This document shows positions 1 through 7,327 of a stretch of 29,500 nucleotides of DNA, in pieces. The notes beneath the pieces are model-generated. The model saw nothing but the letters and a program-made list of their open reading frames with translations. It was not told where the DNA came from and did no database searches. This DNA is from an uncultured Alphaproteobacteria bacterium (GTDB lineage Bacteria; Pseudomonadota; Alphaproteobacteria; Micavibrionales; Micavibrionaceae), in NCBI GenBank assembly GCA_946481105.1, contig CAMLMM010000018.1:1-29500 (forward strand), read 5' to 3'. Numbering within the stretch: position 1 is the stretch's first letter; the number at the start of each line of letters is the position of its first letter. The position numbers and the translations under genes are program-made.

Positions 1-966
1 ATCGATAAAATGATGGAAGGCGAAAATGCCAAGCTGCTGGCGATGGAAGACAAGCTGCAGGCGCGTGTCGTGGGGCAGGCCGAAGCCGTGCGCGCTGTCT
101 CTGCCGCCATTCGCCGCGCCCGTGCCGGGTTGCAGGATCCGCGCCGCCCGATTGGTTCGTTCCTGTTCCTCGGCCCGACGGGTGTCGGGAAAACCGAATT
201 GACCAAGGCGCTCGCCGAATTCCTGTTCGATGATGATACGGCGCTCATTCGTATGGATATGTCGGAATATATGGAGAAGCATTCCGTGGCACGTCTGATT
301 GGCGCGCCCCCAGGATATGTTGGCTATGAAGAAGGCGGGTCGCTGACCGAAGCCGTGCGCCGCCGCCCGTATCAGGTGGTGTTGTTTGATGAAATTGAAA
401 AGGCACACCCGGATGTGTTCAATGTGTTGTTGCAGGTTCTCGATGATGGACGTCTGACCGATGGTCAGGGCCGCACGGTGGATTTTGCGAATACTGTTCT
501 TATTATGACCTCGAACCTGGGGGCCGAACACCTGGCCAATCAGGAAGAGGGAGCGGATGTTGAATCGGTGCGTCCGCAGGTTATGGAGATGGTACGCAAA
601 TTCTTCCGCCCTGAATTCCTTAACCGTCTGGATGAAATTCTGTTGTTCCGTCGTCTGGGGCGTGCGCAGATGTCGGGCATCGTTGATATTCAGCTGGGCA
701 ATCTGCGCAAGCTGCTGGAGACGCGCCGCATCACGCTCGATATGCACGATGACGCGAAAAACTGGCTGGCGGAACGTGGGTACGACCCGGTCTATGGGGC
801 GCGGCCGTTGAAGCGCGCCATCCAGACGCATGTCCAAAACCATCTGGCGGAAATGATCCTGCGCGGTGAAATCCCTGATGGGTCAACCATCGGCGTGTCG
901 GTCAAGGGGCACGAGTTGGCATTCAAGCTAGAGGATGCCCCAAAGTCCAAGAAATCCGCTGCTTGA
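1..966 (+). CDS. clpB: ATP-dependent disaggregase ClpB, C-terminal part (5' end outside window)
   Basis: This is the second AAA+ module and C-terminal domain of ClpB, the hexameric cytosolic chaperone that works with DnaK/DnaJ/GrpE to pull apart protein aggregates. The reading frame is open from base 1, so the gene begins upstream; the ATG at 10 is an internal methionine. Visible signatures are the Walker A motif GPTGVGKT (about nt 172-195), the pore loop GYVGYEEGG, the Walker B motif [11 protein letters not shown], the sensor segment ending in MTSNLG, and the [12 protein letters not shown] and [10 protein letters not shown] motifs of the D2 small domain. The end is a short Lys/Ala-rich tail. 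About 320 of the usual ~860 residues are present. No clear intrinsic terminator follows. Distinction from ClpA/ClpC rests on the family-specific wording of these motifs and is secure. Confidence 0.97.
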   Translation: MDKMMEGENAKLLAMEDKLQARVVGQAEAVRAVSAAIRRARAGLQDPRRPIGSFLFLGPTGVGKTELTKALAEFLFDDDTALIRMDMSEYMEKHSVARLIGAPPGYVGYEEGGSLTEAVRRRPYQVVLFDEIEKAHPDVFNVLLQVLDDGRLTDGQGRTVDFANTVLIMTSNLGAEHLANQEEGADVESVRPQVMEMVRKFFRPEFLNRLDEILLFRRLGRAQMSGIVDIQLGNLRKLLETRRITLDMHDDAKNWLAERGYDPVYGARPLKRAIQTHVQNHLAEMILRGEIPDGSTIGVSVKGHELAFKLEDAPKSKKSAA

Positions 967-1005
967 TTAAATGATGTAACTTGCCTTTTGAAATTTTAAA
1001 CCTAA

Positions 1006-1030
1006 ATAATATTAGAAAATTATAATATTA
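1006..1030. repeat. Direct repeat of an 8-bp palindrome upstream of the pirin gene
   Basis: The 9-mer ATAATATTA occurs at 1006-1014 and again at 1022-1030, giving a 16-bp period. Each copy contains the perfect palindrome TAATATTA. The pair lies 25 nt upstream of the pirin start, in an AT-rich 88-nt gap after clpB, and overlaps a TATAAT-like hexamer at 1021-1026. It could be a paired operator or part of the promoter. In such AT-rich DNA, chance is a real alternative. Confidence 0.35.
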
Positions 1031-1054
1031 ACTGCGTAACAAAAGGGGTTCATC

Positions 1055-1759
1055 ATGAAAATACGCAAAGCGCAAGATCGTGGTCAGGTCAATTTTGGCT
1101 GGCTGCAATCGGCGCATACATTCTCATTCGGTCGTTATTACGACCCGGCTCATATGGGCTATGGAGCGCTGCGCGTTATCAATGATGACATTGTGGCGGG
1201 TGGCAAAGGTTTTGACGAGCATCCACATAACGACATGGAAATCATTACCTATATTCTGGATGGCGTGCTGGAACACAAAGACAGCATGGGTAACACATCA
1301 CAGATTAAGCCGGGCGATATCCAGCGCATGAGTGCAGGCACAGGCGTGCGTCATAGCGAGTACAATGCGTCGCCAACTGACCCCGTGCATCTGCTGCAGA
1401 TATGGGTGCTGCCTGAGAAGCTGCACCAGACGCCGTCCTATGAGCAGAAAAACTTCACCGCGGCCGATAAGCGCGGCCAGTTCAGGTTGATAGGCTCGCA
1501 GGATGGACGCGATGGGTCGATTACCATCGGTCAGGATATTAAGGTATACGCCAGTATCCTCGATGGGGGCGATGCGCCGCTTTCGTATGATGTCGCCCAT
1601 GACCGCCAGGCATGGCTGCATGTCGCGCGGGGCAGCGTGACCGTCAACGATCATGTGCTGAATGCCGGGGACGCGGTCGCCGTGAAAAACACGGAATTGC
1701 GTGTGTCTGACGGGCGTGAGGCTGAAGTGCTGCTCTTTGATATGGCGGCTGCCGCTTAA
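1055..1759 (+). CDS. Pirin family protein (bicupin, YhhW-like)
   Basis: This 234-residue protein matches the pirin family of two-domain cupins; some members (E. coli YhhW) have quercetin 2,3-dioxygenase activity, while the physiological role is mostly unknown. The N-terminal cupin carries the metal-ligand pattern: HPHND with His56 and His58, then His100 and Glu102 in the GVRHSEYN segment. The N-terminal FGRYYDP and GFDEHPH wording is typical. The C-terminal cupin (about 150-234) lacks an obvious second metal set, as in YhhW. The start is supported by an AAGGGG ribosome binding site about 9 nt upstream. It is cytosolic with no signal peptide. It converges with the minus-strand gene that ends at 1761, leaving a single base between the stops. 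The exact substrate cannot be told. Confidence 0.93.
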   Translation: MKIRKAQDRGQVNFGWLQSAHTFSFGRYYDPAHMGYGALRVINDDIVAGGKGFDEHPHNDMEIITYILDGVLEHKDSMGNTSQIKPGDIQRMSAGTGVRHSEYNASPTDPVHLLQIWVLPEKLHQTPSYEQKNFTAADKRGQFRLIGSQDGRDGSITIGQDIKVYASILDGGDAPLSYDVAHDRQAWLHVARGSVTVNDHVLNAGDAVAVKNTELRVSDGREAEVLLFDMAAAA

Positions 1760-1760
1760 A

Positions 1761-2489
1761 TTAATGTGCGCCTGGCTCCTGCGCGAAACGGACGGCGAAA
1801 GATGTCGGAAGTTTTTCAGAGGCCGGGGGCGGCTCCGAATCATTGCTGGCCTCCCCTTTACCCGCCTTAAAAAAACGCTGCTCGAGCATCATGTTCATGA
1901 CGCTCGCATCGTTAACGTTGATCATCATATATTCGGGCATGGCAAGCGTCGCCCCGTTGATGGCCGCAAAATGATCATAGATTAAATGCTTTGCCTCGTT
2001 TGCTTCGCGTGTGCGCAGGGCTTTGAAATTACGGGCGCGAAATTGACGTGCTTCGGCCTCCAGTGATTGCACCTGAGTCCGTGGACGGCGTGAAAATGGC
2101 GTCAGGAGGATTTCGAGTGTAGCGCGGTGGCCGCCATCAGGTAAGGCGGTCAGGCCCTGCAGATTGAGGCTGACATCGTGATTTTCAGTAAAATAGAATT
2201 TTGCTTTTTCCAGTGCCTGGGATAGGGCATCCGAACTGGTGCGGTCCGAGAAACCTTCCACCAGAACGCGGTGAGTTTTCAGGGTAATGCGCCCTGCATC
2301 CGATTGAACATAGTTACGTAAGGTTTCAAGCTCCTTCAGCAAAGATATTAACGAACCGGCGCAACGCGTTGTAAAACCACGTAAAAGATCGTCACGGGCA
2401 TTAATATCAAGTTCGGCATCCGCCGCCACTGATTCCGCTCGCTTCACCTCATCAAGCATTAACTCGATGTCGTCGTTTTTCTGTAACAT
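1761..2489 (-). CDS. Uncharacterised 242-residue protein with a possible dodecin-like segment
   Basis: I do not recognise a named family. The chosen start (ATG at 2489) has a GAGAGG ribosome binding site just upstream and lies 10 nt past the stop of the MFS gene; a start at 2528 in the same frame would overlap that gene. The protein appears cytosolic, with no signal peptide or membrane segment. Residues 1-65 are acidic and helical. Residues 72-131 read as strand-helix-strand-strand: a VLVEGFSDRTSSDAL turn and helix, then a DVSLNL strand, a DGG turn and an RATLEILL strand. This resembles the order of dodecin flavoproteins in outline only. Residues 140-175 are an Arg/Glu-rich helix and the tail is Pro/Ser-rich. 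It is probably co-transcribed with the MFS transporter. Function unknown. Confidence 0.75.
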   Translation of the reverse strand: MLQKNDDIELMLDEVKRAESVAADAELDINARDDLLRGFTTRCAGSLISLLKELETLRNYVQSDAGRITLKTHRVLVEGFSDRTSSDALSQALEKAKFYFTENHDVSLNLQGLTALPDGGHRATLEILLTPFSRRPRTQVQSLEAEARQFRARNFKALRTREANEAKHLIYDHFAAINGATLAMPEYMMINVNDASVMNMMLEQRFFKAGKGEASNDSEPPPASEKLPTSFAVRFAQEPGAH

Positions 2490-2499
2490 GATGGACCTC

Positions 2500-3753
2500 T
2501 CATCCCCCCGGACTTGTGGTGTCATCAATAACTATTTTTCTAAGGCGTGGAGTCAAGAGGGTGGTCGTGCCGACAATAATCAGTGTCATAACGCCGCCGA
2601 AAACAACCGACGGGACAAGACCCATAAGCCGGGCTGCGGTCCCCGATTCAAACGCTCCAATTTCATTGGAGGAAATGACGAACATGCTGTTCACCGATGA
2701 TACGCGCCCCCGCATGGCGTCAGGGGTCAGGATTTGCTTAATGGTAGAGCGGATAATGACGCTAATACTGTCAAATGCTCCGCTGAGCGCCAGGAAAAAC
2801 ATGGACAGCAGGAATGATGTCGACAGACCAAAACCAATCATGCAGGCGCCAAAACCTCCCGCCACAATGAGTAGACGGTTAAGCGAGAATTTTTTCATAG
2901 GGTAAATTGAAAAATACAATGCGGTGACGATGGCACCGATGGCCGTCGCCGAACGCAGAAGTCCCAGACCTTCAGGTCCGACATGTAAAATCTGGTCGGC
3001 ATAGGCGGGCAGCATGGCGACCGCGCCGCCGAACAATACAGCCATCATATCGACGGCCATGATGGACAGGATAAGCGGATTGTCGAGGATAAATCGCCAC
3101 CCGGCTTTGATGCTTTTTATCGCAGCTTCTTTCTGTTCCGGGCGGACATAGGGGCGCAGATTGCGGAAATTCAGGCTGCATAGCAAGGATAACGCCAGAA
3201 AGGCGGTTGGGAATATCCATGCGCCTGCAGGGCCGGAGAAACCATAGACAATACCCGCCAGTGCCGGGGCGATAATCACGGCGAACTGGAACGCCGTGTT
3301 CAACCAGGCTGCTGCCGCGGAATAATCCATGCGCTCTACAGTCTGCGGCAGAATGGCAAAGGTGGAGGGCATGATAAAACTGCGCGCCAGACCTGAAATA
3401 AAAATGCCGACGAAAATCATCGCGATAATATGATTATCATCCAGCGATAAATGGCCGCCACCGACAAGCAGCAACATGAATGTATTGAGGGTAAGGGCGG
3501 CGAGAGAAAGGATAAAGATCTTCTGCGGCGAGGAGGTATCGACGATATGCCCGGAAAACAGCGCGGCGATAATGGCGGGGACAGCTTCGGCCAGTCCGGT
3601 CAGGCCGAGCATAAATTCGCTTTTGGTTAGGGAATAAATCTGCCAGCCAACGATAACCGCCTGACAATTCAGGGCCATATGCGTAAAAATGCGGGTCAGG
3701 ACCAGCAGGCGAAAATCCCATATTTTCAGAACCGAAAAGGAAAGCTTGGACAT
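2500..3753 (-). CDS. MFS transporter (MFS_3 / EntS-like exporter)
   Basis: This is a 417-residue inner-membrane protein with about 12 hydrophobic segments, the length expected of the major facilitator superfamily. The N-terminal half has the pattern of the MFS_3 group that includes the enterobactin exporter EntS: a short cytoplasmic N-terminus ending in FRLLVLTRIFTHMA, then QIYSLTKSEFMLGL, and a GHIVD loop after TM2 in place of the classic GxxxDR motif. The central loop near residues 195-215 is charged, as usual, and MRGRVSSVNSMF marks the loop in the second half. The gene is divergent from the Zur-like regulator (start codons 45 nt apart) and leads into the unknown gene at 1761-2489. Substrate cannot be inferred; a metallophore or drug would be guesses. 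Confidence 0.88.
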   Translation of the reverse strand: MSKLSFSVLKIWDFRLLVLTRIFTHMALNCQAVIVGWQIYSLTKSEFMLGLTGLAEAVPAIIAALFSGHIVDTSSPQKIFILSLAALTLNTFMLLLVGGGHLSLDDNHIIAMIFVGIFISGLARSFIMPSTFAILPQTVERMDYSAAAAWLNTAFQFAVIIAPALAGIVYGFSGPAGAWIFPTAFLALSLLCSLNFRNLRPYVRPEQKEAAIKSIKAGWRFILDNPLILSIMAVDMMAVLFGGAVAMLPAYADQILHVGPEGLGLLRSATAIGAIVTALYFSIYPMKKFSLNRLLIVAGGFGACMIGFGLSTSFLLSMFFLALSGAFDSISVIIRSTIKQILTPDAMRGRVSSVNSMFVISSNEIGAFESGTAARLMGLVPSVVFGGVMTLIIVGTTTLLTPRLRKIVIDDTTSPGG

Positions 3754-3764
3754 GGTGGCAAATC

Positions 3765-3793
3765 TTGTATTTTGGGGGGCGGTGGCGTATAAA
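3765..3793 (+). promoter_or_regulatory. Putative promoter giving a leaderless zur transcript
   Basis: TTGTAT (3765-3770) and TATAAA (3788-3793) are separated by 17 bp. Transcription would begin about 6-7 nt after the -10, at the ATG at 3799. No Shine-Dalgarno sequence lies at a useful distance; the closest G-rich stretch is 13 nt or more away. A leaderless mRNA therefore fits, but the -35 is weak (3 of 6). Confidence 0.4.
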
Positions 3794-3798
3794 ACGCT

Positions 3799-4251
3799 AT
3801 GACCTTAAACAAAGCACAGAAGGCCAGGCTAATCAAGTACGCCATTGGCCGCGCCGCGGAAGAAAAGCAGCGCTGGACCGACCTGCGTGAGCAGGTTTAC
3901 ACGGTTCTGCTGGATTATGAGCAACCCGTGACGGCTTATGATCTGCTCGCGAAGGTGGCAGAGGCCTATAAGCGTGATATGAGCCCGATGAGTGTTTACC
4001 GTGCCTTGGATGCTCTTTGTGCACTTGGCCTGGCAGTACGGGTCGAAAGCCTGAACGCCTATATGCCATGCCAGCATCCCGATCATGACCACCAGCATGT
4101 CTTGCTGGTCTGCGATAATTGTGGTCATGCCGATGAAATCGAAGATCACGGTATCGCCCGTAAGCTGGAACAGAATGCCCATACACATGGGTTTGCGCCA
4201 TCGCGTCAGGTGCTGGAATTGCATGGGACATGTCAGGACTGTAAAACTTAG
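3799..4251 (+). CDS. zur: Fur-family transcriptional regulator, Zur-like
   Basis: This 150-residue protein has the Fur-family layout: a winged-helix DNA-binding domain (about 20-85, with the recognition helix in PMSVYRALDAL) and a C-terminal dimerisation and metal domain. The metal-binding residues fit Zur better than Fur: Cys91, a His-rich stretch (His93, 96, 98, 100), the CDNC pair (Cys105, Cys108) and the CQDC pair (Cys145, Cys148). Zur represses zinc-uptake genes when zinc is plentiful. Support from context is strong: 25 nt past its stop lies a near-consensus Zur box in front of an ABC transporter operon with a His-rich permease. It is divergent from the MFS gene. No ribosome binding site is seen. 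Mur, Irr and PerR are less likely on motifs and context. Confidence 0.88.
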   Translation: MTLNKAQKARLIKYAIGRAAEEKQRWTDLREQVYTVLLDYEQPVTAYDLLAKVAEAYKRDMSPMSVYRALDALCALGLAVRVESLNAYMPCQHPDHDHQHVLLVCDNCGHADEIEDHGIARKLEQNAHTHGFAPSRQVLELHGTCQDCKT

Positions 4252-4271
4252 GCAGGAGTTTTTTTTGTCTC

Positions 4272-4299
4272 TTGACTGTTATAAAATAACATTTTAAAT
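4272..4299 (+). promoter_or_regulatory. Promoter with embedded Zur box upstream of the ABC transporter operon
   Basis: The perfect dyad TGTTAT-AAA-ATAACA (4277-4291) matches the core of the gammaproteobacterial Zur box (TGTTATAATATAACA, recalled) at 14 of 15 positions. A -35-like TTGACT (4272-4277) and a -10-like TTAAAT (4294-4299) flank it with a 16-bp spacer. Bound Zur would cover the promoter core. The downstream gene starts at 4317 behind AGGAGG (4307-4312). Confidence 0.82.
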
Positions 4300-4316
4300 C
4301 AGGGACAGGAGGCGCC

Positions 4317-4952
4317 ATGATCACCCTTGCCAATTTGAAAGCCGGATATAAAGGCACAACCGTACTTGATATTCCCTCATTGACCATTGCGCAGGGGCAG
4401 AAATTTCTGCTGAAAGGTGCCAGCGGGTCCGGCAAAACAACGCTGCTTTATGCGCTGGCAGGTATCGGTGAAATTCAGTCCGGTACAGTAACAGTCAATG
4501 GTACAAATCTGTATGAATTGGCTGAATCAGAGCGTGACAAATTTCGTGGCCATCATATCGGTATTGTGTTCCAGACATTACATTTGGTGAAAAGCCTGAC
4601 CGTGCGTGAAAATGTCCTGCTGGCGGCGTCCATAAATAATACAGCGCCGGATATGGCGTATATCAATGAATTACTTACCCAGACGGACATCGCCGACATT
4701 GCCGATAAACCGGCCACACAGATATCGCAGGGCCAGGCGCAACGGGCGGCGATAGTTCGGGCCATGGTGATGAAACCGGCATTATTGCTGGCCGATGAAC
4801 CCACATCCGGGCTGGATGACCGGGCAGCAGCGAATGTCATGAATCTGTTGAAACATATTGTTACAACTCATAAAACGACGCTTGTAGTTGCATCCCACGA
4901 TAACCGCATTACCGCGGATTTTGATTTTGTTTATAATGTGGAAGGAAAGTAA
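4317..4952 (+). CDS. ABC transporter ATP-binding protein (LolD/MacB type, zinc-regulated)
   Basis: This is a 211-residue ABC ATPase with Walker A GASGSGKT (34-41), a Q-loop in GIVFQTLHLV, a variant signature ISQGQAQR in place of LSGGQ, Walker B LLLADEPTSGLD, and the H-loop in VVASHD. Its sequence type is that of LolD/MacB ATPases that pair with FtsX-like permeases, and its size equals a bare nucleotide-binding domain. The start has an AGGAGG ribosome binding site 4 nt before ATG. It is the first gene after the Zur box, and the permease starts 2 nt after its stop, so the two form one complex at the inner membrane. Together with the DUF3299 gene the set resembles the Zur-regulated zrg zinc-uptake locus of Vibrio cholerae. 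That comparison is from memory, and direction of transport is not shown by the sequence. Confidence 0.92.
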   Translation: MITLANLKAGYKGTTVLDIPSLTIAQGQKFLLKGASGSGKTTLLYALAGIGEIQSGTVTVNGTNLYELAESERDKFRGHHIGIVFQTLHLVKSLTVRENVLLAASINNTAPDMAYINELLTQTDIADIADKPATQISQGQAQRAAIVRAMVMKPALLLADEPTSGLDDRAAANVMNLLKHIVTTHKTTLVVASHDNRITADFDFVYNVEGK

Positions 4953-4954
4953 CC

Positions 4955-6187
4955 ATGTCACCATTCCACCTTACTCTGGCCAATATAAAATTTAAGCCGC
5001 TGACGGCGTTGTTTCATGTGTTGCTGATGGCCTTGGGCATCGCGACGATTTTGACTTTGATACACTTGAATGATCAGATTGACCGTCAGTTTCAGAAAGA
5101 TCTGAAAGGTATTGATCTGGTGGTAAGCGGAAAAGGATCGCCGCTACAGATTATACTTTCTTCTGTCTTTCATTTGGATATCCCGACGGGAAATATTCCG
5201 GCGGCGGAAGCCGATAAGCTGCTGTCAAATCCGCTAATAAAACAGGCGATACCACTGGCTCTGGGGGATAATTATAACGGGTTCCGCATTGTGGGGACTA
5301 CACCGGATTATATCGCGCATTACGAAGGCGATTTTGCGGATGGAAAAATTTTCAGTCAGGAAATGGAGGTGGTTGTCGGTGCCAAGGCAGCCAGCCAGTA
5401 TCATATCAAAGTCGGCGATAAGATTTTTGGAGCGCATGGTTTGGTGAGCAGTGACGACCTGCATACGGATTTCCCGTATACGGTGACGGGGATATTGAAA
5501 CCTAACGGGACCGTGCTGGACCGCCTTGTTCTGACTCCGCTGGAAACTGTCTGGCATGTGCATGAGCATGCGGAGGAGGAAGGGAATGAAGGGAAAAATG
5601 AGGAGGAACACGAAGAAATCGGACATGAAGACGAACATCACGAAAATGAAATTACGGCATTGCTGATAAGTTATAAATCCCCTCTGGCTGCTGCTACATT
5701 ACCCCGCCTGATTAATGAGAGCTCAGCGATGCAGGCCGCCAGCCCGGCTTTTGAAATGGCGCGTCTCAACTATTTGATGAATAGCGGAAGCGACTTGATA
5801 CATGCTTTTGGGATTCTGATGGTTGGGTTCGCTGCGTTCGGCGTATTTATCACACTCTACAACGCTGTCGATGAACGTCGCTATGATATTGCGCTATTGC
5901 GCGTGATGGGTGGAACACGCGTTCAGATACTGAAATTGATGCTGACTGAAACACTGCTGCTCGGCGGGGCTGGTGTGATAACGGGATACCTCATTACGCA
6001 GATATTTGTCCGCTTCGCGGCATATTGGATAGAAACGACGAAACATATGGCGCTGGAACCTTCAGGTTTCGGCGGAACAGACTTGGCGGCAGGCGCAATT
6101 ATGATTATATTGGCGTTGCTGGCCGGGCTTATTCCTTCGCTTCGTGCCGGCCGCTTAAATATAGCAGAGACATTACTACGCGCATGA
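4955..6187 (+). CDS. ABC transporter permease (FtsX/MacB family) with His/Glu-rich periplasmic loop
   Basis: This is a 410-residue permease with FtsX/MacB topology: one N-terminal membrane helix (about 15-37), a large periplasmic domain (about 40-275), then three C-terminal helices (about 280-302, 330-352 and 378-400). The FtsX domain signature is visible in YNAVDERRYDIALLRVMG. Residues 201-230 form a stretch of mainly His, Glu, Gly and Asn with seven histidines, a probable metal-binding loop placed in the periplasmic domain. It starts 2 nt after the ATPase gene, and the DUF3299 gene starts inside its last codons (ATGA overlap). Such permeases usually act in mechanotransmission or lipoprotein release and not as classical importers, so how the system affects zinc is open. 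The Zur box and the His loop argue for a zinc-related role. Confidence 0.9.
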   Translation: MSPFHLTLANIKFKPLTALFHVLLMALGIATILTLIHLNDQIDRQFQKDLKGIDLVVSGKGSPLQIILSSVFHLDIPTGNIPAAEADKLLSNPLIKQAIPLALGDNYNGFRIVGTTPDYIAHYEGDFADGKIFSQEMEVVVGAKAASQYHIKVGDKIFGAHGLVSSDDLHTDFPYTVTGILKPNGTVLDRLVLTPLETVWHVHEHAEEEGNEGKNEEEHEEIGHEDEHHENEITALLISYKSPLAAATLPRLINESSAMQAASPAFEMARLNYLMNSGSDLIHAFGILMVGFAAFGVFITLYNAVDERRYDIALLRVMGGTRVQILKLMLTETLLLGGAGVITGYLITQIFVRFAAYWIETTKHMALEPSGFGGTDLAAGAIMIILALLAGLIPSLRAGRLNIAETLLRA

Positions 6188-6693
6188 TAAAACGCTTTAC
6201 CTGTTGGTTCCTTTTACTCGCGTCGCTTCCGGCATTCACGTTGGAAAAAGGCGAAGTGACGATTGAACAATCAACTGTCACTGACTCAAGTCAGCCCGCC
6301 GATGAACGCGCCGCGCAGGAAACGCTGCCGATGTCGCATGATAATTTCTGGACAATTCTCAAGACAGCAAAAATAAAACTGAATGCTGAAACCGGGACAT
6401 ATACCGCTGACATACCGGATAATATCAAAAAGATTTCCGGTACCGAGGTGTCCGTTTCCGGGTTTATGCTGCCCCTTGAATCGACAGAGACATTCAGGCA
6501 CTTCCTGCTATCCAAGCGGACGCCGACCTGTCCGTTTTGTCCGCCGGGACTTGAGAATGAAATTATCGAAGTTATCGTCAAGCAGCCTGTCGAATGGGCC
6601 GAAGATATGGTGACGGTGAAAGGAAAATTTGTCCTGACCGAAAATAGGGAAATGGGTGTTTTCTTTAAGATGACGGACGCCGAGTTGAAATAG
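6184..6693 (+). CDS. Exported DUF3299 family protein with CxxC
   Basis: This 169-residue protein begins with a signal peptide (Lys/Arg start, then CWFLLLASLPAF, cleavage near 19), so it is periplasmic. Residues about 85-165 match DUF3299: SGFMLPLES, then a TPTCPFCPPG segment with Cys116 and Cys119, then VTVKGKFVL. The Cys pair could bind metal or be redox active. The start at ATG 6184 overlaps the permease stop (ATGA), which implies translational coupling; the frame is open further upstream but would encode a poor, out-of-frame extension through the permease. DUF3299 genes are known beside this ABC type in zinc-responsive loci, so it is likely an accessory periplasmic component. Biochemical role unknown. 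Confidence 0.87.
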   Translation: MIKRFTCWFLLLASLPAFTLEKGEVTIEQSTVTDSSQPADERAAQETLPMSHDNFWTILKTAKIKLNAETGTYTADIPDNIKKISGTEVSVSGFMLPLESTETFRHFLLSKRTPTCPFCPPGLENEIIEVIVKQPVEWAEDMVTVKGKFVLTENREMGVFFKMTDAELK

Positions 6694-6721
6694 GCGCGGC
6701 TTCCCATTATACCTGATACCC

Positions 6722-7327
6722 ATGATATTACCGAAACATACAATCCTGCTGGTTGTCGTACTGGCCGTTCTCATATGGTCGGGCATTAATCCATATGACT
6801 ATCCTACCTGGGTTCTTGAGGTCGCGCCGGTTTTGATTACGCTGCCGCTATTGGCCTTCACATATAACCGCTTCCGCCTGACGGATATTCTCTATGTGCT
6901 GATTGCAATTCATGCGGTCGTACTTATGGTCGGCGGCCACTATACCTATGCGCGCGTCCCTTTGTTTGACGTTATTGCAGAATGGATGGATGCGTCGCGG
7001 AACGGGTATGACGGGGTCGGGCATTTTGCGCAGGGGTTTATTCCGGCCATTGCCATTCGTGAGCTGTTGTTACGATTATCGGGAATACGGTCGCGCGGCT
7101 GGATGAATGCAGCGATTGTATTTTCTTCGCTTGGTATAGCTGCGCTGTACGAGGTAGCGGAATGGCTGGTGGCCGTGGCCATAGGTCAGGGGGCGAATGA
7201 ATTTCTAGGGACGCAGGGTGATGTCTGGGATACGCAGAAAGACATGGCTTTGTGCGTTGTGGGGGCTATTGCGGGAATTGTAACACTGTCACGCTGGCAT
7301 GACCGGCAATTACAGAAAGTCAGTTGA
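6722..7327 (+). CDS. DUF2238 (YjdF-like) inner-membrane protein
   Basis: This is a 201-residue membrane protein with about six hydrophobic helices. Family motifs of DUF2238 are clear: GGHYTYA, GHFAQGF, YEVAEW and FLGTQGDVWDTQKDM. The conserved His, Glu and Asp residues sit at membrane edges and could bind a metal. E. coli YjdF is the known relative and has no firm function. There is no strong ribosome binding site, and the gene lies 28 nt after the DUF3299 stop, inside the same run of genes. The stop overlaps the ATG of the next gene by one base (TGATG). Its place in a Zur-box operon is the only functional clue. Confidence 0.88.
   Translation: MILPKHTILLVVVLAVLIWSGINPYDYPTWVLEVAPVLITLPLLAFTYNRFRLTDILYVLIAIHAVVLMVGGHYTYARVPLFDVIAEWMDASRNGYDGVGHFAQGFIPAIAIRELLLRLSGIRSRGWMNAAIVFSSLGIAALYEVAEWLVAVAIGQGANEFLGTQGDVWDTQKDMALCVVGAIAGIVTLSRWHDRQLQKVS

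Noticed and set aside
1298..1843. A 181-residue minus-strand frame opposite the pirin gene
   Set aside because: Pirin is clearly coding on the plus strand with a good ribosome binding site; the antisense frame has no family features and would overlap the end of the gene at 1761.
3785..3797. Small inverted repeat GCGT-ATAAA-ACGC in front of zur, considered as an autoregulatory site
   Set aside because: It does not resemble the Zur box at 4277, the arms are only 4 bp, and the element is better explained as the -10 region.
3833..4435. A 200-residue minus-strand frame opposite the zur gene and Zur box
   Set aside because: It is a mirror of the zur codons, has shadow-like composition, and would run through the promoter and the start of the ABC ATPase gene.
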